A stretch of DNA of 64,000 nucleotides from an uncultured Cellvibrio sp. (lineage in GTDB: Bacteria > Pseudomonadota > Gammaproteobacteria > Pseudomonadales > Cellvibrionaceae). A model generated the notes under the pieces. That model was not told the DNA's origin, searched no databases, and was given only the letters and a program-made list of their open reading frames with translations. Numbering within the stretch: position 1 is the first letter of the stretch; every line of letters starts with the position of its first letter. The DNA lies in contig CAMLML010000009.1 in the NCBI GenBank assembly GCA_946481095.1, positions 10,769 through 74,768 on the forward strand, written 5' to 3'. The position numbers were made by a program, and so were the translations under genes. Below, piece after piece: positions 44,336 through 54,720 of the stretch.

Positions 44336-46714
44336 ATGTTCACTCACTACATGCGCGATAACCCGATAGTAGCCCGCTTGCTGGGGCTTATCATTATCAG
44401 CAGCTCGGTTATTACACTCATCGCAATTTTTCTCCAGCTTCATGGCAATTTCAATGATGATAAAAACTCTCTTGAAAAACGCCTTGACCAGGTGCAGGTC
44501 AGCACACTTGCCAGCATCACTAAAAGCCTTTGGGGATTCGATCAGGAACAACTCAGTATTCAGGTCAACAGCGTATTACAAGTCAGTGATGTTGTGCAGG
44601 TTGCCGTGGAGTGGAATGATTGGAACGGAACCAAACAGGAACTGGTTGTTCGCGGAGATTCTTTCCAACCGGCTGACACCAATCTCAGGCCCAGCCAGTT
44701 TTTAATTAAAAGTTATCCGCTGATTTATCAGGATGAATCAACACCACCGCAACAATTGGGTGTATTAACTGTAACCGCAAGCCTGGCCAGTATTTATGAT
44801 CGGTTATGGGACAGGGCTTTTTTTATTTCGCTGGTTCAAGGTGGAAAAACGCTGGTCATTGCCCTGTTTATTATTTGGCTGGTACATGCACTCTTAACAA
44901 GCCATATTAAAGTGATTGCGGATTATGCCCGCAATGTCAAACTCGATAATCTGAATCAACCGCTGAAATTAAAACGCTATAAAATTAATAATCGCGATGA
45001 TGAATTGGATAATGTCGTCAATGCTATCAATCACATGCGGCAAAGTTTATTGGATGACATAGCAAAACGGCATGCAATTGAAGTTGCTCTGATGGAAGAG
45101 CAAGAACAAAAATTGAAAACTGAAAAACAAAAAAATGCTGCAGAAGATGCGAGCCGGGCAAAAAGTCAATTTTTAGCAACCATGAGCCATGAAATCCGTA
45201 CGCCTATGAACGGTGTCATAGGCATGGTGGAAATGTTGCGCGATACACCTTTGGATGAAAACCAAAAACATTATGTGGATGTCATTCATCGCTCCGGCGA
45301 AACTTTGTTGGCCATCATCAACGATATTCTGGACTACTCAAAAATTGAAGCCGGTAAAATGCAACTGGAATCCGTTGATTTTGATCTGGATGAATTGGTT
45401 GAAAATTGCGTGCAATTATTTGGTGCGACATCGAGCAAGCGCGGCGTTGAATTATTTGGTGGATTGGAAGAATCTGTGCCCACGAAAATTACAGGTGATC
45501 CAACCCGATTGCGCCAGATTATTATTAATCTTTTAGGCAATGCATTTAAATTTACTGCCGAAGGTTTTGTATCACTGACTGTCAGTGAGGTGCAAACACA
45601 AGGCAATCAAATTTTGCTGAGATTTGCAGTAGAAGACAGCGGTATTGGTATTGAGCAAACTAAAATTGATAGCCTTTTTTCATCTTTCAATCAAGCTGAT
45701 GCATCAACAACACGAAAATATGGTGGTACAGGATTGGGGTTGGCGATTTGTAAAAGTCTGGTCGAACTTATGGGCGGCAGAATTGGTGTTGACAGTGAAA
45801 AAGGCAAAGGATCTACTTTCTGGTTCACTGCAAAATTGACTGTATTGTCCGAAAACAAACCTTTTATTGTCGATAACAAGCTCACATCCATTCGCGGTTT
45901 ATTAATCGAATCCAATCAATATCTTTCCCGTTTTATTTCTTCACATTTAAATCCTGTAGGAGTTCAGCTGGATGAAGCCGCCACTGCAAAATCCGGCATT
46001 GCACGATTGAAACAGGCTATTAATTCCGGCGAACCCTATGGCTATTTAATTGTTGATCAGGAATTGGCGGATTCAACCGGATTGGATTTTCTGGAAAAAA
46101 TTCGCGAGATGCCTGAATTTACCAAACTGCCCTTAATCTTGTTGAGCTCTGGCGATATTTATTTTGATCAACAACAAATTGCCTCGCTGACAATTTTAAA
46201 AGTATTACGCAAACCGGTTTCTATAAAAAAATTACATCACCATCTGATGATGTTATTCGCCGATAATCAGTCCATTGAAAAAATTACAATCACAGAATCC
46301 AAAAAAAATCATTTGCAATTTACCCATTTAAAAGTATTGGTTGCTGAAGATAACCCGGTCAATCGCATGGTGATTAAAGGCTTGCTGGGCAAGCTCAGCA
46401 TTACCCCTGAATTTGCAGAAAATGGAAAAATTGCTGTCGATAAAGTTGTCGATAACGCCCCGCCCTATGATCTGGTATTAATGGATTGTGAAATGCCGGA
46501 AATGGATGGTTTCGAAGCCACTCGACAAATCCGGCAATTTGAACAAAATCAAATGCGCAAAAGCACCACCATCATTGCATTGACAGCTCACGCATTGCAG
46601 GAACATCGCGAAGCCGTTTTTGCAGCGGGCATGAATTATTATATTTCCAAGCCGGTAACACTGGACGCTTTGTATGCTGCCATGGAGTCAGCCGGATTGG
46701 GTAAAAAATCCTGA
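44336..46714 (+). CDS. hybrid sensor histidine kinase with two receiver domains
   Basis: 792 residues. Helix (about 14-36), periplasmic sensor (about 40-160), helix (about 162-186), HAMP (about 187-240), coiled coil, HisKA with His285 in [13 protein letters not shown], ATPase domain (about 390-510; [28 protein letters not shown]). A first receiver (about 520-640; [12 protein letters not shown]) and a second receiver (about 660-785) with Asp717 in [13 protein letters not shown] follow. No HPt domain is present, so a separate phosphotransfer protein is needed. The architecture is BarA/LuxQ-like but the signal is unknown. It is divergent from opgGH across 199 bp. Confidence 0.92.
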   Translation: MFTHYMRDNPIVARLLGLIIISSSVITLIAIFLQLHGNFNDDKNSLEKRLDQVQVSTLASITKSLWGFDQEQLSIQVNSVLQVSDVVQVAVEWNDWNGTKQELVVRGDSFQPADTNLRPSQFLIKSYPLIYQDESTPPQQLGVLTVTASLASIYDRLWDRAFFISLVQGGKTLVIALFIIWLVHALLTSHIKVIADYARNVKLDNLNQPLKLKRYKINNRDDELDNVVNAINHMRQSLLDDIAKRHAIEVALMEEQEQKLKTEKQKNAAEDASRAKSQFLATMSHEIRTPMNGVIGMVEMLRDTPLDENQKHYVDVIHRSGETLLAIINDILDYSKIEAGKMQLESVDFDLDELVENCVQLFGATSSKRGVELFGGLEESVPTKITGDPTRLRQIIINLLGNAFKFTAEGFVSLTVSEVQTQGNQILLRFAVEDSGIGIEQTKIDSLFSSFNQADASTTRKYGGTGLGLAICKSLVELMGGRIGVDSEKGKGSTFWFTAKLTVLSENKPFIVDNKLTSIRGLLIESNQYLSRFISSHLNPVGVQLDEAATAKSGIARLKQAINSGEPYGYLIVDQELADSTGLDFLEKIREMPEFTKLPLILLSSGDIYFDQQQIASLTILKVLRKPVSIKKLHHHLMMLFADNQSIEKITITESKKNHLQFTHLKVLVAEDNPVNRMVIKGLLGKLSITPEFAENGKIAVDKVVDNAPPYDLVLMDCEMPEMDGFEATRQIRQFEQNQMRKSTTIIALTAHALQEHREAVFAAGMNYYISKPVTLDALYAAMESAGLGKKS

Positions 46715-46831
46715 CCAGCTGCGAATAGTGAATTTTTATAGTAATTATTGTTTTTTCCTCCTTGCCCTGTGACAGCCTCCATCTTTATCATGCCGTACAA
46801 CGATGAATAGCCTTTCAGTGAGGACACAAGT

Positions 46832-47161
46832 ATGGCAAATCCTTTGATAGTACATGCAACCGACGACAGCTTTGATCAGGAAGTTATAAATTCCGATATT
46901 CCTGTGTTAGTTGATTTTTGGGCAGCATGGTGTGGCCCTTGTAAAATGATCGCCATGGTGCTGGATGATCTGGTTGAGCAATATCAGGGGAAATTGAAAA
47001 TTGTAAAACTGGATGTTGCGGCTCATCGTAAAACCGCCGAGCGATTTGGCGTGATGAATATTCCGACATTGTTGATTTTTAAAGCAGGTCAACTGCACTC
47101 AACGAAAATTGGTGCTGTGGCAAAACCACAACTAGTTGATTTTATTAACGCATCTTTGTAA
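46832..47161 (+). CDS. trxA: thioredoxin 1
   Basis: 109 residues, the usual size. The active site WCGPC (Cys34, Cys37) and the cis-proline loop MNIPTLL are intact. The proline that normally follows (CGPCKMIAP) is replaced by methionine (CGPCKMIAM, Met42), which should change the bend in helix 2. It is a general cytoplasmic disulfide reductase. GAGGA precedes the start. The trxA-rho order is conserved in gammaproteobacteria. Confidence 0.94.
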   Translation: MANPLIVHATDDSFDQEVINSDIPVLVDFWAAWCGPCKMIAMVLDDLVEQYQGKLKIVKLDVAAHRKTAERFGVMNIPTLLIFKAGQLHSTKIGAVAKPQLVDFINASL

Positions 47162-47166
47162 TCTTG

Positions 47167-47198
47167 GCGGGCTGCTCAAAAGGTAGCCCGCATTGTTT
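47167..47198 (+). terminator. intrinsic terminator of trxA
   Basis: GCGGGCT (47167-47173) and AGCCCGC (47185-47191) form the stem, followed by ATTGTTTT. The 160 bp from here to the rho start would be the rho promoter and leader; nothing further is recognisable in it. Confidence 0.82.
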
Positions 47199-47359
47199 TG
47201 ACAGGGCAGGAATCGCCGCTATACTCCAAACATCTGCTGTATGCCTCCTTGAATCTTCTTATCTGATTCACGATAACGGACATAAAAACCTAACCAAAAT
47301 CCATGTTTGGCCTTATTTCTGCGCAAACTAACATCCTCAAACATCCCAAAAGTTAACAT

Positions 47360-48619
47360 ATGAATCTTACCGACCTTAAAAAGAAACCAATCGAAGAATT
47401 AATTAACATCGCTGATGAAATGGGCCTCGAAAACATGGCTCGTTCACGCAAACAAGACATCATCTTCAATATTCTCAAGCGCCACGCCAAAAGTGGTGAA
47501 GATATTTACGGTGATGGTGTTCTGGAAATTTTGGTTGATGGATTTGGTTTTCTGCGGTCTGCAGACAGTTCATATCTGGCGGGGCCTGATGATATCTACG
47601 TATCACCCAGTCAAATACGCCGGTTTAATTTGCGAACAGGCGACACGATTTCGGGCAAGATTCGCCCGCCCAAGGAGGGAGAACGTTATTTTGCCCTGCT
47701 AAAAGTTAACGATATCAACTTCGACAAACCTGAAAGCTCTCGCAACAAAATTCTGTTTGAAAACCTCACGCCCCTTTTCCCCAATGTCCGTTTACCGCTT
47801 GAAGCCGGTAATGGCTCCACTGAAGATTTAACCGGCCGTATCATCGATTTAATCGCACCCATAGGCAAAGGCCAACGCGGTTTGATTGTGGCACCGCCCA
47901 AAGCCGGTAAAACCATCATGATGCAAAATATTGCGCAGGCAATTACGCGCAATAATCCGGAATGTCATTTGATTGTGTTGTTAATCGACGAACGCCCTGA
48001 AGAAGTGACCGAAATGCAACGCTCGGTACGCGGCGAAGTAGTGGCATCAACGTTTGACGAACCACCTGCACGTCACGTACAAGTGGCCGACATGGTGATT
48101 GAAAAAGCCAAGCGTTTGGTTGAACACAAAAAAGATGTGGTGATTCTGCTCGACTCCATCACTCGTCTCGCACGCGCTTACAACACTGTAATTCCTTCAT
48201 CCGGAAAAGTATTAACCGGTGGTGTGGATGCACATGCATTGGAAAGACCCAAACGTTTCTTCGGTGCTGCACGTAATATCGAAGAAGGCGGCAGTTTAAG
48301 TATTATCGCCACCGCACTGGTTGATACCGGTTCAAAAATGGATGAAGTAATTTACGAAGAATTCAAAGGCACAGGTAATCTTGAATTGCATTTGGATCGT
48401 AAAATTGCTGAAAAACGCGTGTACCCTGCCATCAACGTTCGTCGCTCCGGCACACGCCGCGAAGATTTATTGATGAAAGAAGATGAGCTGCAACGCGCCT
48501 GGATTTTGCGTCGCTTGTTAAATGATATGGAAGACGTCGCAGCGACTGAATTTTTAATCGACAAATTGAAAGATTTCAAAACCAATGATGAATTCTTCCA
48601 GTCGATGAAACGTAAATAA
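47360..48619 (+). CDS. rho: transcription termination factor Rho
   Basis: 419 residues, identical in length to E. coli Rho. The N-terminal RNA-binding domain ([37 protein letters not shown]) is followed by the hexameric ATPase with Walker A in [14 protein letters not shown] and the Q-loop/R-loop region ([21 protein letters not shown]). No insertion domain is present. It terminates transcription at rut sites and usually autoregulates through its leader. Confidence 0.98.
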   Translation: MNLTDLKKKPIEELINIADEMGLENMARSRKQDIIFNILKRHAKSGEDIYGDGVLEILVDGFGFLRSADSSYLAGPDDIYVSPSQIRRFNLRTGDTISGKIRPPKEGERYFALLKVNDINFDKPESSRNKILFENLTPLFPNVRLPLEAGNGSTEDLTGRIIDLIAPIGKGQRGLIVAPPKAGKTIMMQNIAQAITRNNPECHLIVLLIDERPEEVTEMQRSVRGEVVASTFDEPPARHVQVADMVIEKAKRLVEHKKDVVILLDSITRLARAYNTVIPSSGKVLTGGVDAHALERPKRFFGAARNIEEGGSLSIIATALVDTGSKMDEVIYEEFKGTGNLELHLDRKIAEKRVYPAINVRRSGTRREDLLMKEDELQRAWILRRLLNDMEDVAATEFLIDKLKDFKTNDEFFQSMKRK

Positions 48620-48623
48620 TTTT

Positions 48624-48740
48624 TACCCCTCTCCCCCCGCCCTCTCCCACAAGGGGCGAGGGAGCTGACTCCCTGATTTATTCACAACGAAGTTAACTCT
48701 GTCCCCTCTCCCCTGGTGGGAGAGGGTTAGGGAGAGGGGG
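48624..48740. repeat. GC-rich double-hairpin dispersed repeat, copy 1
   Basis: Two hairpins of CCCTCTCCC/GGGAGAGGG type flank a less structured centre of about 40 nt. It starts 5 bp after the rho stop. Related copies are at 56545-56621, 63680-63782 and 63899-64000. Confidence 0.75.
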
Positions 48741-48746
48741 AATACC

Positions 48747-48763
48747 CCTCCCGATAAAGGAGG
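48747..48763 (+). promoter_or_regulatory. small hairpin covering the ubiD ribosome binding site
   Basis: CCTCC (48747-48751) can pair with the Shine-Dalgarno GGAGG (48759-48763) across a 7-nt loop (CGATAAA). The ATG follows at 48772. The stem is only 5 bp, so an effect on translation is uncertain. Confidence 0.4.
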
Positions 48764-48771
48764 AAAAATAA

Positions 48772-50235
48772 ATGAAATACAAAGACCTTCGCGATTTCAT
48801 TCAACTACTCGAATCTCGCGGCTTGCTCAAGCGCATCACGCAAGAAATCGATCCCCATCTTGAAATGACCGAAATATGCGACCGCACTTTACGTGCAGGT
48901 GGCCCCGCGCTTTTGTTTGAAAATCCCAAAGGTTATTCGATTCCCGTACTCGGTAATTTATTCGGCACACCTGAACGTGTCGCATTGGGCATGGGACAAG
49001 AATCGGTTGAAGCACTGCGTGAAGTGGGAAAATTATTAGCCTTTTTAAAAGAACCCGAGCCGCCCAAAGGATTTAAAGACGCATGGGAAAAATTGCCCAT
49101 ATTCAAACAAGTCTTGAACATGGCGCCCAAGGTATTGAGCAAAGCAGCGAGTCAGGAAATTGTGTTGGAAGGCGATCAGGTTGATTTGGATAATTTACCC
49201 ATTCAAACCTGTTGGCCGGGCGATGCCGGCCCATTAGTGACCTGGCCATTAGTGGTTACGCGCGGCCCGCACAAAGAGCGACAAAATCTCGGTATTTATC
49301 GCATGCAAAAAATCGGCAAAAACCGATTGATTATGCGCTGGTTATCGCATCGCGGTGGCGCCTTGGATTTTCGTGAATTTCAAATTAAAAATCCCGGAAA
49401 AAATTTTCCTGTCGCTGTTGCTTTGGGAGCTGATCCCGCCACTATTCTCGGTGCCGTAACGCCTGTGCCCGATACTTTATCGGAATATGGTTTTGCCGGA
49501 TTGTTGCGCGGTGATAAAACTGAAGTGGTGAAATGTCTTGGGAATGATTTGCAAGTACCTGCATCTGCCGAATTTATTTTGGAAGGTTTTATTGCGCCCG
49601 GTGACATGGCACCCGAAGGTCCGTTTGGCGATCACACTGGTTATTACAACGAAGTCGATAATTTCCCGGTATTTACTGTTGAAAGAATTACGCACAGACG
49701 CGATCCGATTTATCACAGTACCTACACCGGTCGCCCGCCAGATGAGCCCGCCATTTTAGGCGTTGCACTTAACGAAGTGTTTGTACCGATTTTGCAAAAA
49801 CAATTTCCGGAAATTGTGGATTTCTATTTGCCGCCCGAAGGTTGTTCTTATCGCATGGCAGTAGTCACCATGAAAAAACAATATCCCGGCCACGCCAAAC
49901 GCGTGATGATGGGGGTGTGGAGTTTTCTGCGGCAGTTTATGTACACCAAATTTGTCATAGTCACTGACGATGATGTCAATGCGCGCGATTGGAAAGATGT
50001 GATCTGGGCTATGACCACCCGCATGGATCCCGCACGTGACACAGTCATGATAGAAAATACGCCAATTGATTATCTGGATTTTGCATCACCTGTTTCAGGC
50101 TTGGGTTCTAAAATTGGTTTCGATGCCACCAACAAATGGCCCGGCGAAACCCAGCGCGAGTGGGGTACGCCGATTGAAATGGATGCAAAAGTAAAAGAAA
50201 AAATTGATGCGCTTTGGGAAGAATTAAAAATCTGA
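48772..50235 (+). CDS. ubiD: 4-hydroxy-3-polyprenylbenzoate decarboxylase UbiD
   Basis: 487 residues (E. coli UbiD 497). It opens [20 protein letters not shown], with typical UbiD blocks [20 protein letters not shown] (prenylated-FMN site region), [28 protein letters not shown] and TRMDPARDT. It uses prenylated FMN, made by UbiX, to decarboxylate the ubiquinone precursor. UbiX is not in the window. It is preceded by repeat copy 1 and the small Shine-Dalgarno hairpin. Confidence 0.96.
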   Translation: MKYKDLRDFIQLLESRGLLKRITQEIDPHLEMTEICDRTLRAGGPALLFENPKGYSIPVLGNLFGTPERVALGMGQESVEALREVGKLLAFLKEPEPPKGFKDAWEKLPIFKQVLNMAPKVLSKAASQEIVLEGDQVDLDNLPIQTCWPGDAGPLVTWPLVVTRGPHKERQNLGIYRMQKIGKNRLIMRWLSHRGGALDFREFQIKNPGKNFPVAVALGADPATILGAVTPVPDTLSEYGFAGLLRGDKTEVVKCLGNDLQVPASAEFILEGFIAPGDMAPEGPFGDHTGYYNEVDNFPVFTVERITHRRDPIYHSTYTGRPPDEPAILGVALNEVFVPILQKQFPEIVDFYLPPEGCSYRMAVVTMKKQYPGHAKRVMMGVWSFLRQFMYTKFVIVTDDDVNARDWKDVIWAMTTRMDPARDTVMIENTPIDYLDFASPVSGLGSKIGFDATNKWPGETQREWGTPIEMDAKVKEKIDALWEELKI

Positions 50236-50303
50236 TTGACCGAATTAAAAATCAGCGTATAAAAAGAGCGTTTAAAAAAACAATCCATTCAAGGGGATAT
50301 TCC

Positions 50304-50711
50304 ATGAGTTTTATTCAAGAGTTCAAGGCTTTTGCCATCAAGGGTAATGTGGTTGATTTGGCGGTAGGTGTCATCATTGGTACCGCTTTTGGAAAAATCG
50401 TTTCGTCTTTGGTTGGCGATGTGTTTATGCCACCGATTGGTTATTTGATTGGCGGGGTTAATTTTTCGGATTTGGCGGTGACTTTACCGGCGATCATTGA
50501 AGGGCAAACACCGGTATTGGTTGCCTATGGCAAGTTCCTGCAAACATTAATTGATTTTACAATTATCGCTTTTGTCATTTTCATGGTGATTAAAGGTATC
50601 AATCGCCTGAAGAAAAAAGAAGAGGAAGCACCGGCAGCCCCAGCAGCACCCAGCAATGAAGAATTACTGTTAAGGGAAATTCGCGATTTGTTAAAGCAAC
50701 AGCAAAAATAG
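50304..50711 (+). CDS. mscL: large-conductance mechanosensitive channel MscL
   Basis: 135 residues, standard for MscL. N-terminal [20 protein letters not shown] and the pore helix [20 protein letters not shown] are diagnostic, with a second helix near 72-97 ([20 protein letters not shown]) and a charged/alanine-proline tail. It opens under hypo-osmotic shock to release solutes. The start at 50304 follows AAGGGG. In-frame codons back to 50214 overlap the end of ubiD and are unlike the family. Confidence 0.97.
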   Translation: MSFIQEFKAFAIKGNVVDLAVGVIIGTAFGKIVSSLVGDVFMPPIGYLIGGVNFSDLAVTLPAIIEGQTPVLVAYGKFLQTLIDFTIIAFVIFMVIKGINRLKKKEEEAPAAPAAPSNEELLLREIRDLLKQQQK

Positions 50712-50730
50712 TGCCTTCTCAATCAGCAAA

Positions 50731-50760
50731 AAAAGCCCGGTAAAATTATCGGGCTTTTTT
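50731..50760 (+). terminator. intrinsic terminator of mscL
   Basis: GCCCGGTAA pairs with TTATCGGGC (one G-T wobble) at 50735-50754, preceded by A and followed by TTTTTT. Confidence 0.9.
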
Positions 50761-50922
50761 CTGCTCGATTTTGATTTCCCCAATCAATTCCTGCACAAAA
50801 TCAGGTCATTATTCAATTTAAATCTTCAGAGTTCCCATTAAAGAAAAATTTTGCATCGCATAACAGGCATTTGCCGTTATGATGTAGCTCGCCTAAAAAC
50901 TCAATAATCGAGCGACCCTACT

Positions 50923-52341
50923 ATGTCCAATTCTTTTATTACCAGATTATTTCGACGCAAACCCCTGACCAATGAACAGGAAAATTTTGGTTTAAAACGC
51001 TGCCTGGGTTTATGGGATCTAACACTCTTGGGAATAGGCGCCATCATAGGTACAGGTATTTTTGTATTAACAGGAATTGCAGCGGCGACTACTTCCGGGC
51101 CGGCAGTAGTTTTATCTTTTGTAGTGGCTGGAATCGCCTGTACTTTTGCTGCTTTCGCTTACGCCGAAATGTCATCCAGTGTAGGGGGCTCAGGCAGTGC
51201 TTATGGTTATTCCTACGCTGCGTTTGGCGAGTTGGTGGGCTGGATAATTGGCTGGGTATTAATTCTGGAATACGGTGTTGCCACCGCAGCAGTGGCGAAT
51301 GGTTGGTCGGGATATTTCAACAACGCCTTAACCGCAATTGGCTTGGGATTGCCGGATGTATTAACCAAAGGCCCTGCTGTTGGCGGAATAATTAATTTAC
51401 CTGCCTTTATGATTATTATTATTTTAATGGTCATGTTAATTATTGGTATTAAACAAAGTGCCAAATTAAATATGGGTATGGTGTTTGTAAAATTGCTCAC
51501 CATTGTGGTGTTTTTATCTGTTGGTATTTTTCACATCAATCCCGATAACTGGTCCCCTTTTATGCCTTATGGCTGGTTCTCGACAGTTGAAGGGGGAAAT
51601 CCAGTTGGAATTTTGGCTGGTGCCTCAGTGGTATTTTTTGCTTATGTTGGTTTTGATGCAGTTTCAACCGCAACAGAAGAAGCCAAAAATCCGCAACGTG
51701 ATGTACCCCTGGGAATTTTGGCTTCATTGATTTTTTGTACGCTGATTTACATCGTTGTTTCAGGTGTATTAACCGGAATGGTTCCGTATCCACAATTAAA
51801 TGTTTCATCACCCGTTGCACACAGTTTGCAATTAATTGGTATCAACTGGGCATCCGCATTGGTTGCAACCGGAGTCATTACAGGATTAACAACTGTAATG
51901 CTGGTTCTTTATTACGCATTAACACGAATTCTCACCGCAATGGCACGCGACGGATTAATTTCAAATATCTTTGGTGATGTTAATTCAAAAACCCAAACAC
52001 CGATTAAAAATACAGTCATTTGTGGTGTAATTATGGCAGTCATGGCTGGATTGGTGCCACTGAATGCTTTGGCAGAATTAGTCAATATCGGAACACTTTC
52101 TGCGTTTGTATTGGTATGTGTTGGTGTGATTGTAATGCGAGTAACGCACCCGGATTTACCACGGCCATTTAAAATTCCCGGCGGAATTTTAATGTCGGTT
52201 TTGGGTGTTATTTCATGTTTGGCATTGATCGCTTTTTTACCTGCGCAAACACACCTGCGCTTTTTGGGCTGGGTTGCAGCAGGTTTACTCATTTATTTTG
52301 TTTATGGCCTTCACCACAGTCGTTTGAATAAAAATTCCTGA
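50923..52341 (+). CDS. APC-superfamily amino acid permease
   Basis: 472 residues with twelve hydrophobic helices. The first helix carries the substrate-site motif GIGAIIGTGIFVLTGIAA. FVGFDAVSTATEEAKNPQRDVP is the conserved loop of the cationic amino acid transporter (CAT/YfnA) group. It imports amino acids by proton or sodium symport; the substrate is not defined. It converges on eutC but does not look like the dedicated ethanolamine permease. Confidence 0.9.
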   Translation: MSNSFITRLFRRKPLTNEQENFGLKRCLGLWDLTLLGIGAIIGTGIFVLTGIAAATTSGPAVVLSFVVAGIACTFAAFAYAEMSSSVGGSGSAYGYSYAAFGELVGWIIGWVLILEYGVATAAVANGWSGYFNNALTAIGLGLPDVLTKGPAVGGIINLPAFMIIIILMVMLIIGIKQSAKLNMGMVFVKLLTIVVFLSVGIFHINPDNWSPFMPYGWFSTVEGGNPVGILAGASVVFFAYVGFDAVSTATEEAKNPQRDVPLGILASLIFCTLIYIVVSGVLTGMVPYPQLNVSSPVAHSLQLIGINWASALVATGVITGLTTVMLVLYYALTRILTAMARDGLISNIFGDVNSKTQTPIKNTVICGVIMAVMAGLVPLNALAELVNIGTLSAFVLVCVGVIVMRVTHPDLPRPFKIPGGILMSVLGVISCLALIAFLPAQTHLRFLGWVAAGLLIYFVYGLHHSRLNKNS

Positions 52342-52376
52342 TTAATCGATACTTTTGCATCTATCAAAAAGTCGAT

Positions 52377-52404
52377 GCTCATTCCTGTGCATGCGGGAAT
52401 GAGC
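52377..52404. repeat. inverted repeat over the eutC stop codon
   Basis: GCTCATTCC (52377-52385) pairs with GGAATGAGC (52396-52404). It spans the eutC stop and the last codons. It resembles the CATTCCC-type element at 40546 and may act as a 3'-end hairpin. Confidence 0.55.
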
Positions 52405-53266
52405 TGGCAATAAAACTTTCCGCATCACTTTCATCTTTTAAATTGACTCCGGAATACTGCAAGCGATTGGCCGACTCACAAAGCCACAATAATTTTTTGG
52501 CTGCCGTTACATAATCCAAACCTTGCGGACGTATATTGGAAATACAATTGCGCTCGGCATCGGTAGAACCCGGTTTGGCTTGATAAGTGAGATAAATTCC
52601 CAGACTATCCGGCGAACTTAATCCAGGACGTTCACCGATTAAAATAGCCACCATAGTTGCATCCAACAAATCACAAATTTCATCAGCCAGTGCAACACGG
52701 GATTGTTGCGCAATCACAACCGGGCCTGTGTTCCAATCTACCGGCAATTGTTGATGAATTTCCGCAATTAATTTTGCAGCATGCCGGGCAATAGCGATTG
52801 ACGATAAACCATCGCCCACTACCAGTAGTAAATCTATTTTTGTTTTATTGTGTTGTGCGTAAGTTTTTAATAATTCACAACTGTCATGATTCAATCGTCG
52901 GCCAAAATCAGGCCGCAATAAAAAAGTATGACGATCTGACGCACAACTGTGAACCTGCAAAGTTTTTAATCCCTGACTCTCCAGTTCTGCTGCAAGTTGA
53001 TTCACATCCAATGCAAGATGCACTGTGTCGCGAGCCATAGCGTGAGCACAACTGAAATCCAACACCGCATGAGTAGGCAAACTGCCGCCCACACGCCCCA
53101 GTGCAATGCGCGCTTGTGTGAATTGTTTTAAGTCCTGCCATGGATCAGCGGTAACAATTGGATTTACTGCATCAATTTGTTTGGAAATTGTTGCAGCAGT
53201 GGATGTTGTTGGCTGATCGGACGCAATTGTCCTGCCGGATTCATGATGTTCATCTTTTTGAGCCAT
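52379..53266 (-). CDS. eutC: ethanolamine ammonia-lyase small subunit EutC
   Basis: 295 residues. The EutC core starts near residue 40 (DPWQDLKQFTQARIALGRVG) and includes LDFSCAHAMARDTVH, LLVVGDGLSSIA and ILIGERPGLSSPDSLG. With EutB it forms the adenosylcobalamin enzyme that splits ethanolamine into acetaldehyde and ammonia. The only start in reach is the ATG at 53266, which lies 103 nt inside eutB. The first 35 or so residues (rich in Ser/Thr/Ala/Gln) are thus encoded in another frame of the eutB 3' end. Confidence 0.93.
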   Translation of the reverse strand: MAQKDEHHESGRTIASDQPTTSTAATISKQIDAVNPIVTADPWQDLKQFTQARIALGRVGGSLPTHAVLDFSCAHAMARDTVHLALDVNQLAAELESQGLKTLQVHSCASDRHTFLLRPDFGRRLNHDSCELLKTYAQHNKTKIDLLLVVGDGLSSIAIARHAAKLIAEIHQQLPVDWNTGPVVIAQQSRVALADEICDLLDATMVAILIGERPGLSSPDSLGIYLTYQAKPGSTDAERNCISNIRPQGLDYVTAAKKLLWLCESANRLQYSGVNLKDESDAESFIASSFPHAQE

Positions 53267-54555
53267 AGTTCAAACTCCGGCGCAACTTTTAATCCGAGAA
53301 TATTGCGCAAATAAAGTGTGTCATGAAATGAAGTGGTTTGATAATTCAACATTATGTCGTCTGCACCGGGTATACCCATTAAAAATGTTAAACCGGCGTT
53401 GGCAAGCAGTGTCATCAGTGTATCCATATCATCCTGATCTGCTTCGGCGTGATTGGTGTAACACACATCACAACCCATAGGCACACCCAATAATTTTCCG
53501 CAAAAATGATCTTCCAATCCTGCGCGAATAATTTGCTTGCCGTCATATAAATATTCTGGCCCGATAAAACCCACCACTGTGTTGGTGAGTAACGGCGACA
53601 AATGTCGTGCAACTGCATAAGCACGGGCCTCACAGGTTTGTTGGTCAACACCATGATGCGCATTGGCAGAAAGCGCCGAACCTTGCCCGGTTTCAAAATA
53701 CATCACATTATTTCCCAGTGTGCCACGTTTAAGTGACAAGGCTGCTTCACGCGCTTCTTGCAATAATGAAATGTTGATACCAAAACTTTTATTCGCCAAT
53801 TCTGTTCCTGCAATAGATTGAAAAACCAAATCAACCGGAGCACCTTTTTCAATCAATTGAATTTGATTGGTGACATGCGTCAGTACACAGGATTGTGTGG
53901 GAATTGCAAATTGTTGAATCACATCATCCAGCAAATGATAAAGATCCTGAAGCGCTGACAAATTATCACTGGCAGGATTAACACCAATAACGGCATCACC
54001 GGCACCATAGAGCAAACCATCAACGATTGACGCCGCTATTCCGCGTGGATCATCAGTTGGATGATTGGGCTGTAATCGCGAAGATAAATGTCCTGGCAAC
54101 CCAATCGTGTTGCGAAAATGTGTAATCACCGAGCATTTTTTTGCAACCAGAATTAAATCCTGATTGCGCATTAATTTACTAACAGCTGCCGCCATTTCCG
54201 GGGTTATTCCACGCGAAACGCGATGCAGTGTTTCTGTTGTGGCAGCATCAGATAATAGCCAGTTACGAAAATCAGCGACCGTCAAATGGCTGATTTCTGA
54301 AAAAGCATTTTGATCATGACTATCAATAATTAAACGGGAAACCTCATCACTTTCATATGGAATCAATAACTCGTGCAGAAATTCGTTCAGGGGAATCTCC
54401 GCCAAACACATACGTGCTGCCATTCTTTCTACATATGTGGTTGCGGCAACACCGGCAAGATAATCACCGGAACGCGCCGGTGTTGCTTTGGCCATGACAT
54501 CTTTTAAATCGCGAAATGAATAGGTTTGTACACCCAAGCTGTGTTTGTAACGCAT
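53164..54555 (-). CDS. eutB: ethanolamine ammonia-lyase large subunit EutB
   Basis: 463 residues (E. coli EutB 453). It opens MRYKHSLGVQTYSFRDLKDV and has the family blocks SGDYLAGVAATTYVERMAAR, RLQPNHPTDD, DAVIGVNPASDN and YFETGQGSALSANAHHGVDQ. It carries the adenosylcobalamin and substrate sites of ethanolamine ammonia-lyase. The start at 54555 has GGGGA upstream; nine extra residues are possible from 54582. No eutA reactivase, microcompartment genes or eut regulator are nearby, so this is the minimal two-subunit form. Confidence 0.95.
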   Translation of the reverse strand: MRYKHSLGVQTYSFRDLKDVMAKATPARSGDYLAGVAATTYVERMAARMCLAEIPLNEFLHELLIPYESDEVSRLIIDSHDQNAFSEISHLTVADFRNWLLSDAATTETLHRVSRGITPEMAAAVSKLMRNQDLILVAKKCSVITHFRNTIGLPGHLSSRLQPNHPTDDPRGIAASIVDGLLYGAGDAVIGVNPASDNLSALQDLYHLLDDVIQQFAIPTQSCVLTHVTNQIQLIEKGAPVDLVFQSIAGTELANKSFGINISLLQEAREAALSLKRGTLGNNVMYFETGQGSALSANAHHGVDQQTCEARAYAVARHLSPLLTNTVVGFIGPEYLYDGKQIIRAGLEDHFCGKLLGVPMGCDVCYTNHAEADQDDMDTLMTLLANAGLTFLMGIPGADDIMLNYQTTSFHDTLYLRNILGLKVAPEFELWLKKMNIMNPAGQLRPISQQHPLLQQFPNKLMQ

Positions 54556-54720
54556 AAATTCCCCGCGAACTGCTGAACCCAAACAGTTTGTTCTGATTAT
54601 GAATAACCATTTTTATTGAATTGAGAGTCATATCACAATAGACCATTTAGGCTTGGGATACTTTTCGTTTTCAAAAATACTGTATTTAACACTTTATATC
54701 GGCAAGGTCAGGATGAAATT

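Noticed and set aside
50923..52341. Naming the permease an ethanolamine transporter because of nearby eutBC
   Set aside because: The sequence blocks match the CAT/YfnA amino-acid group and the gene converges on eutC and is not in its operon.
54556..54720. Possible cobalamin riboswitch upstream of eutB
   Set aside because: The gap is only about 165 bp and shows no B12-box-like sequence or extended structure.
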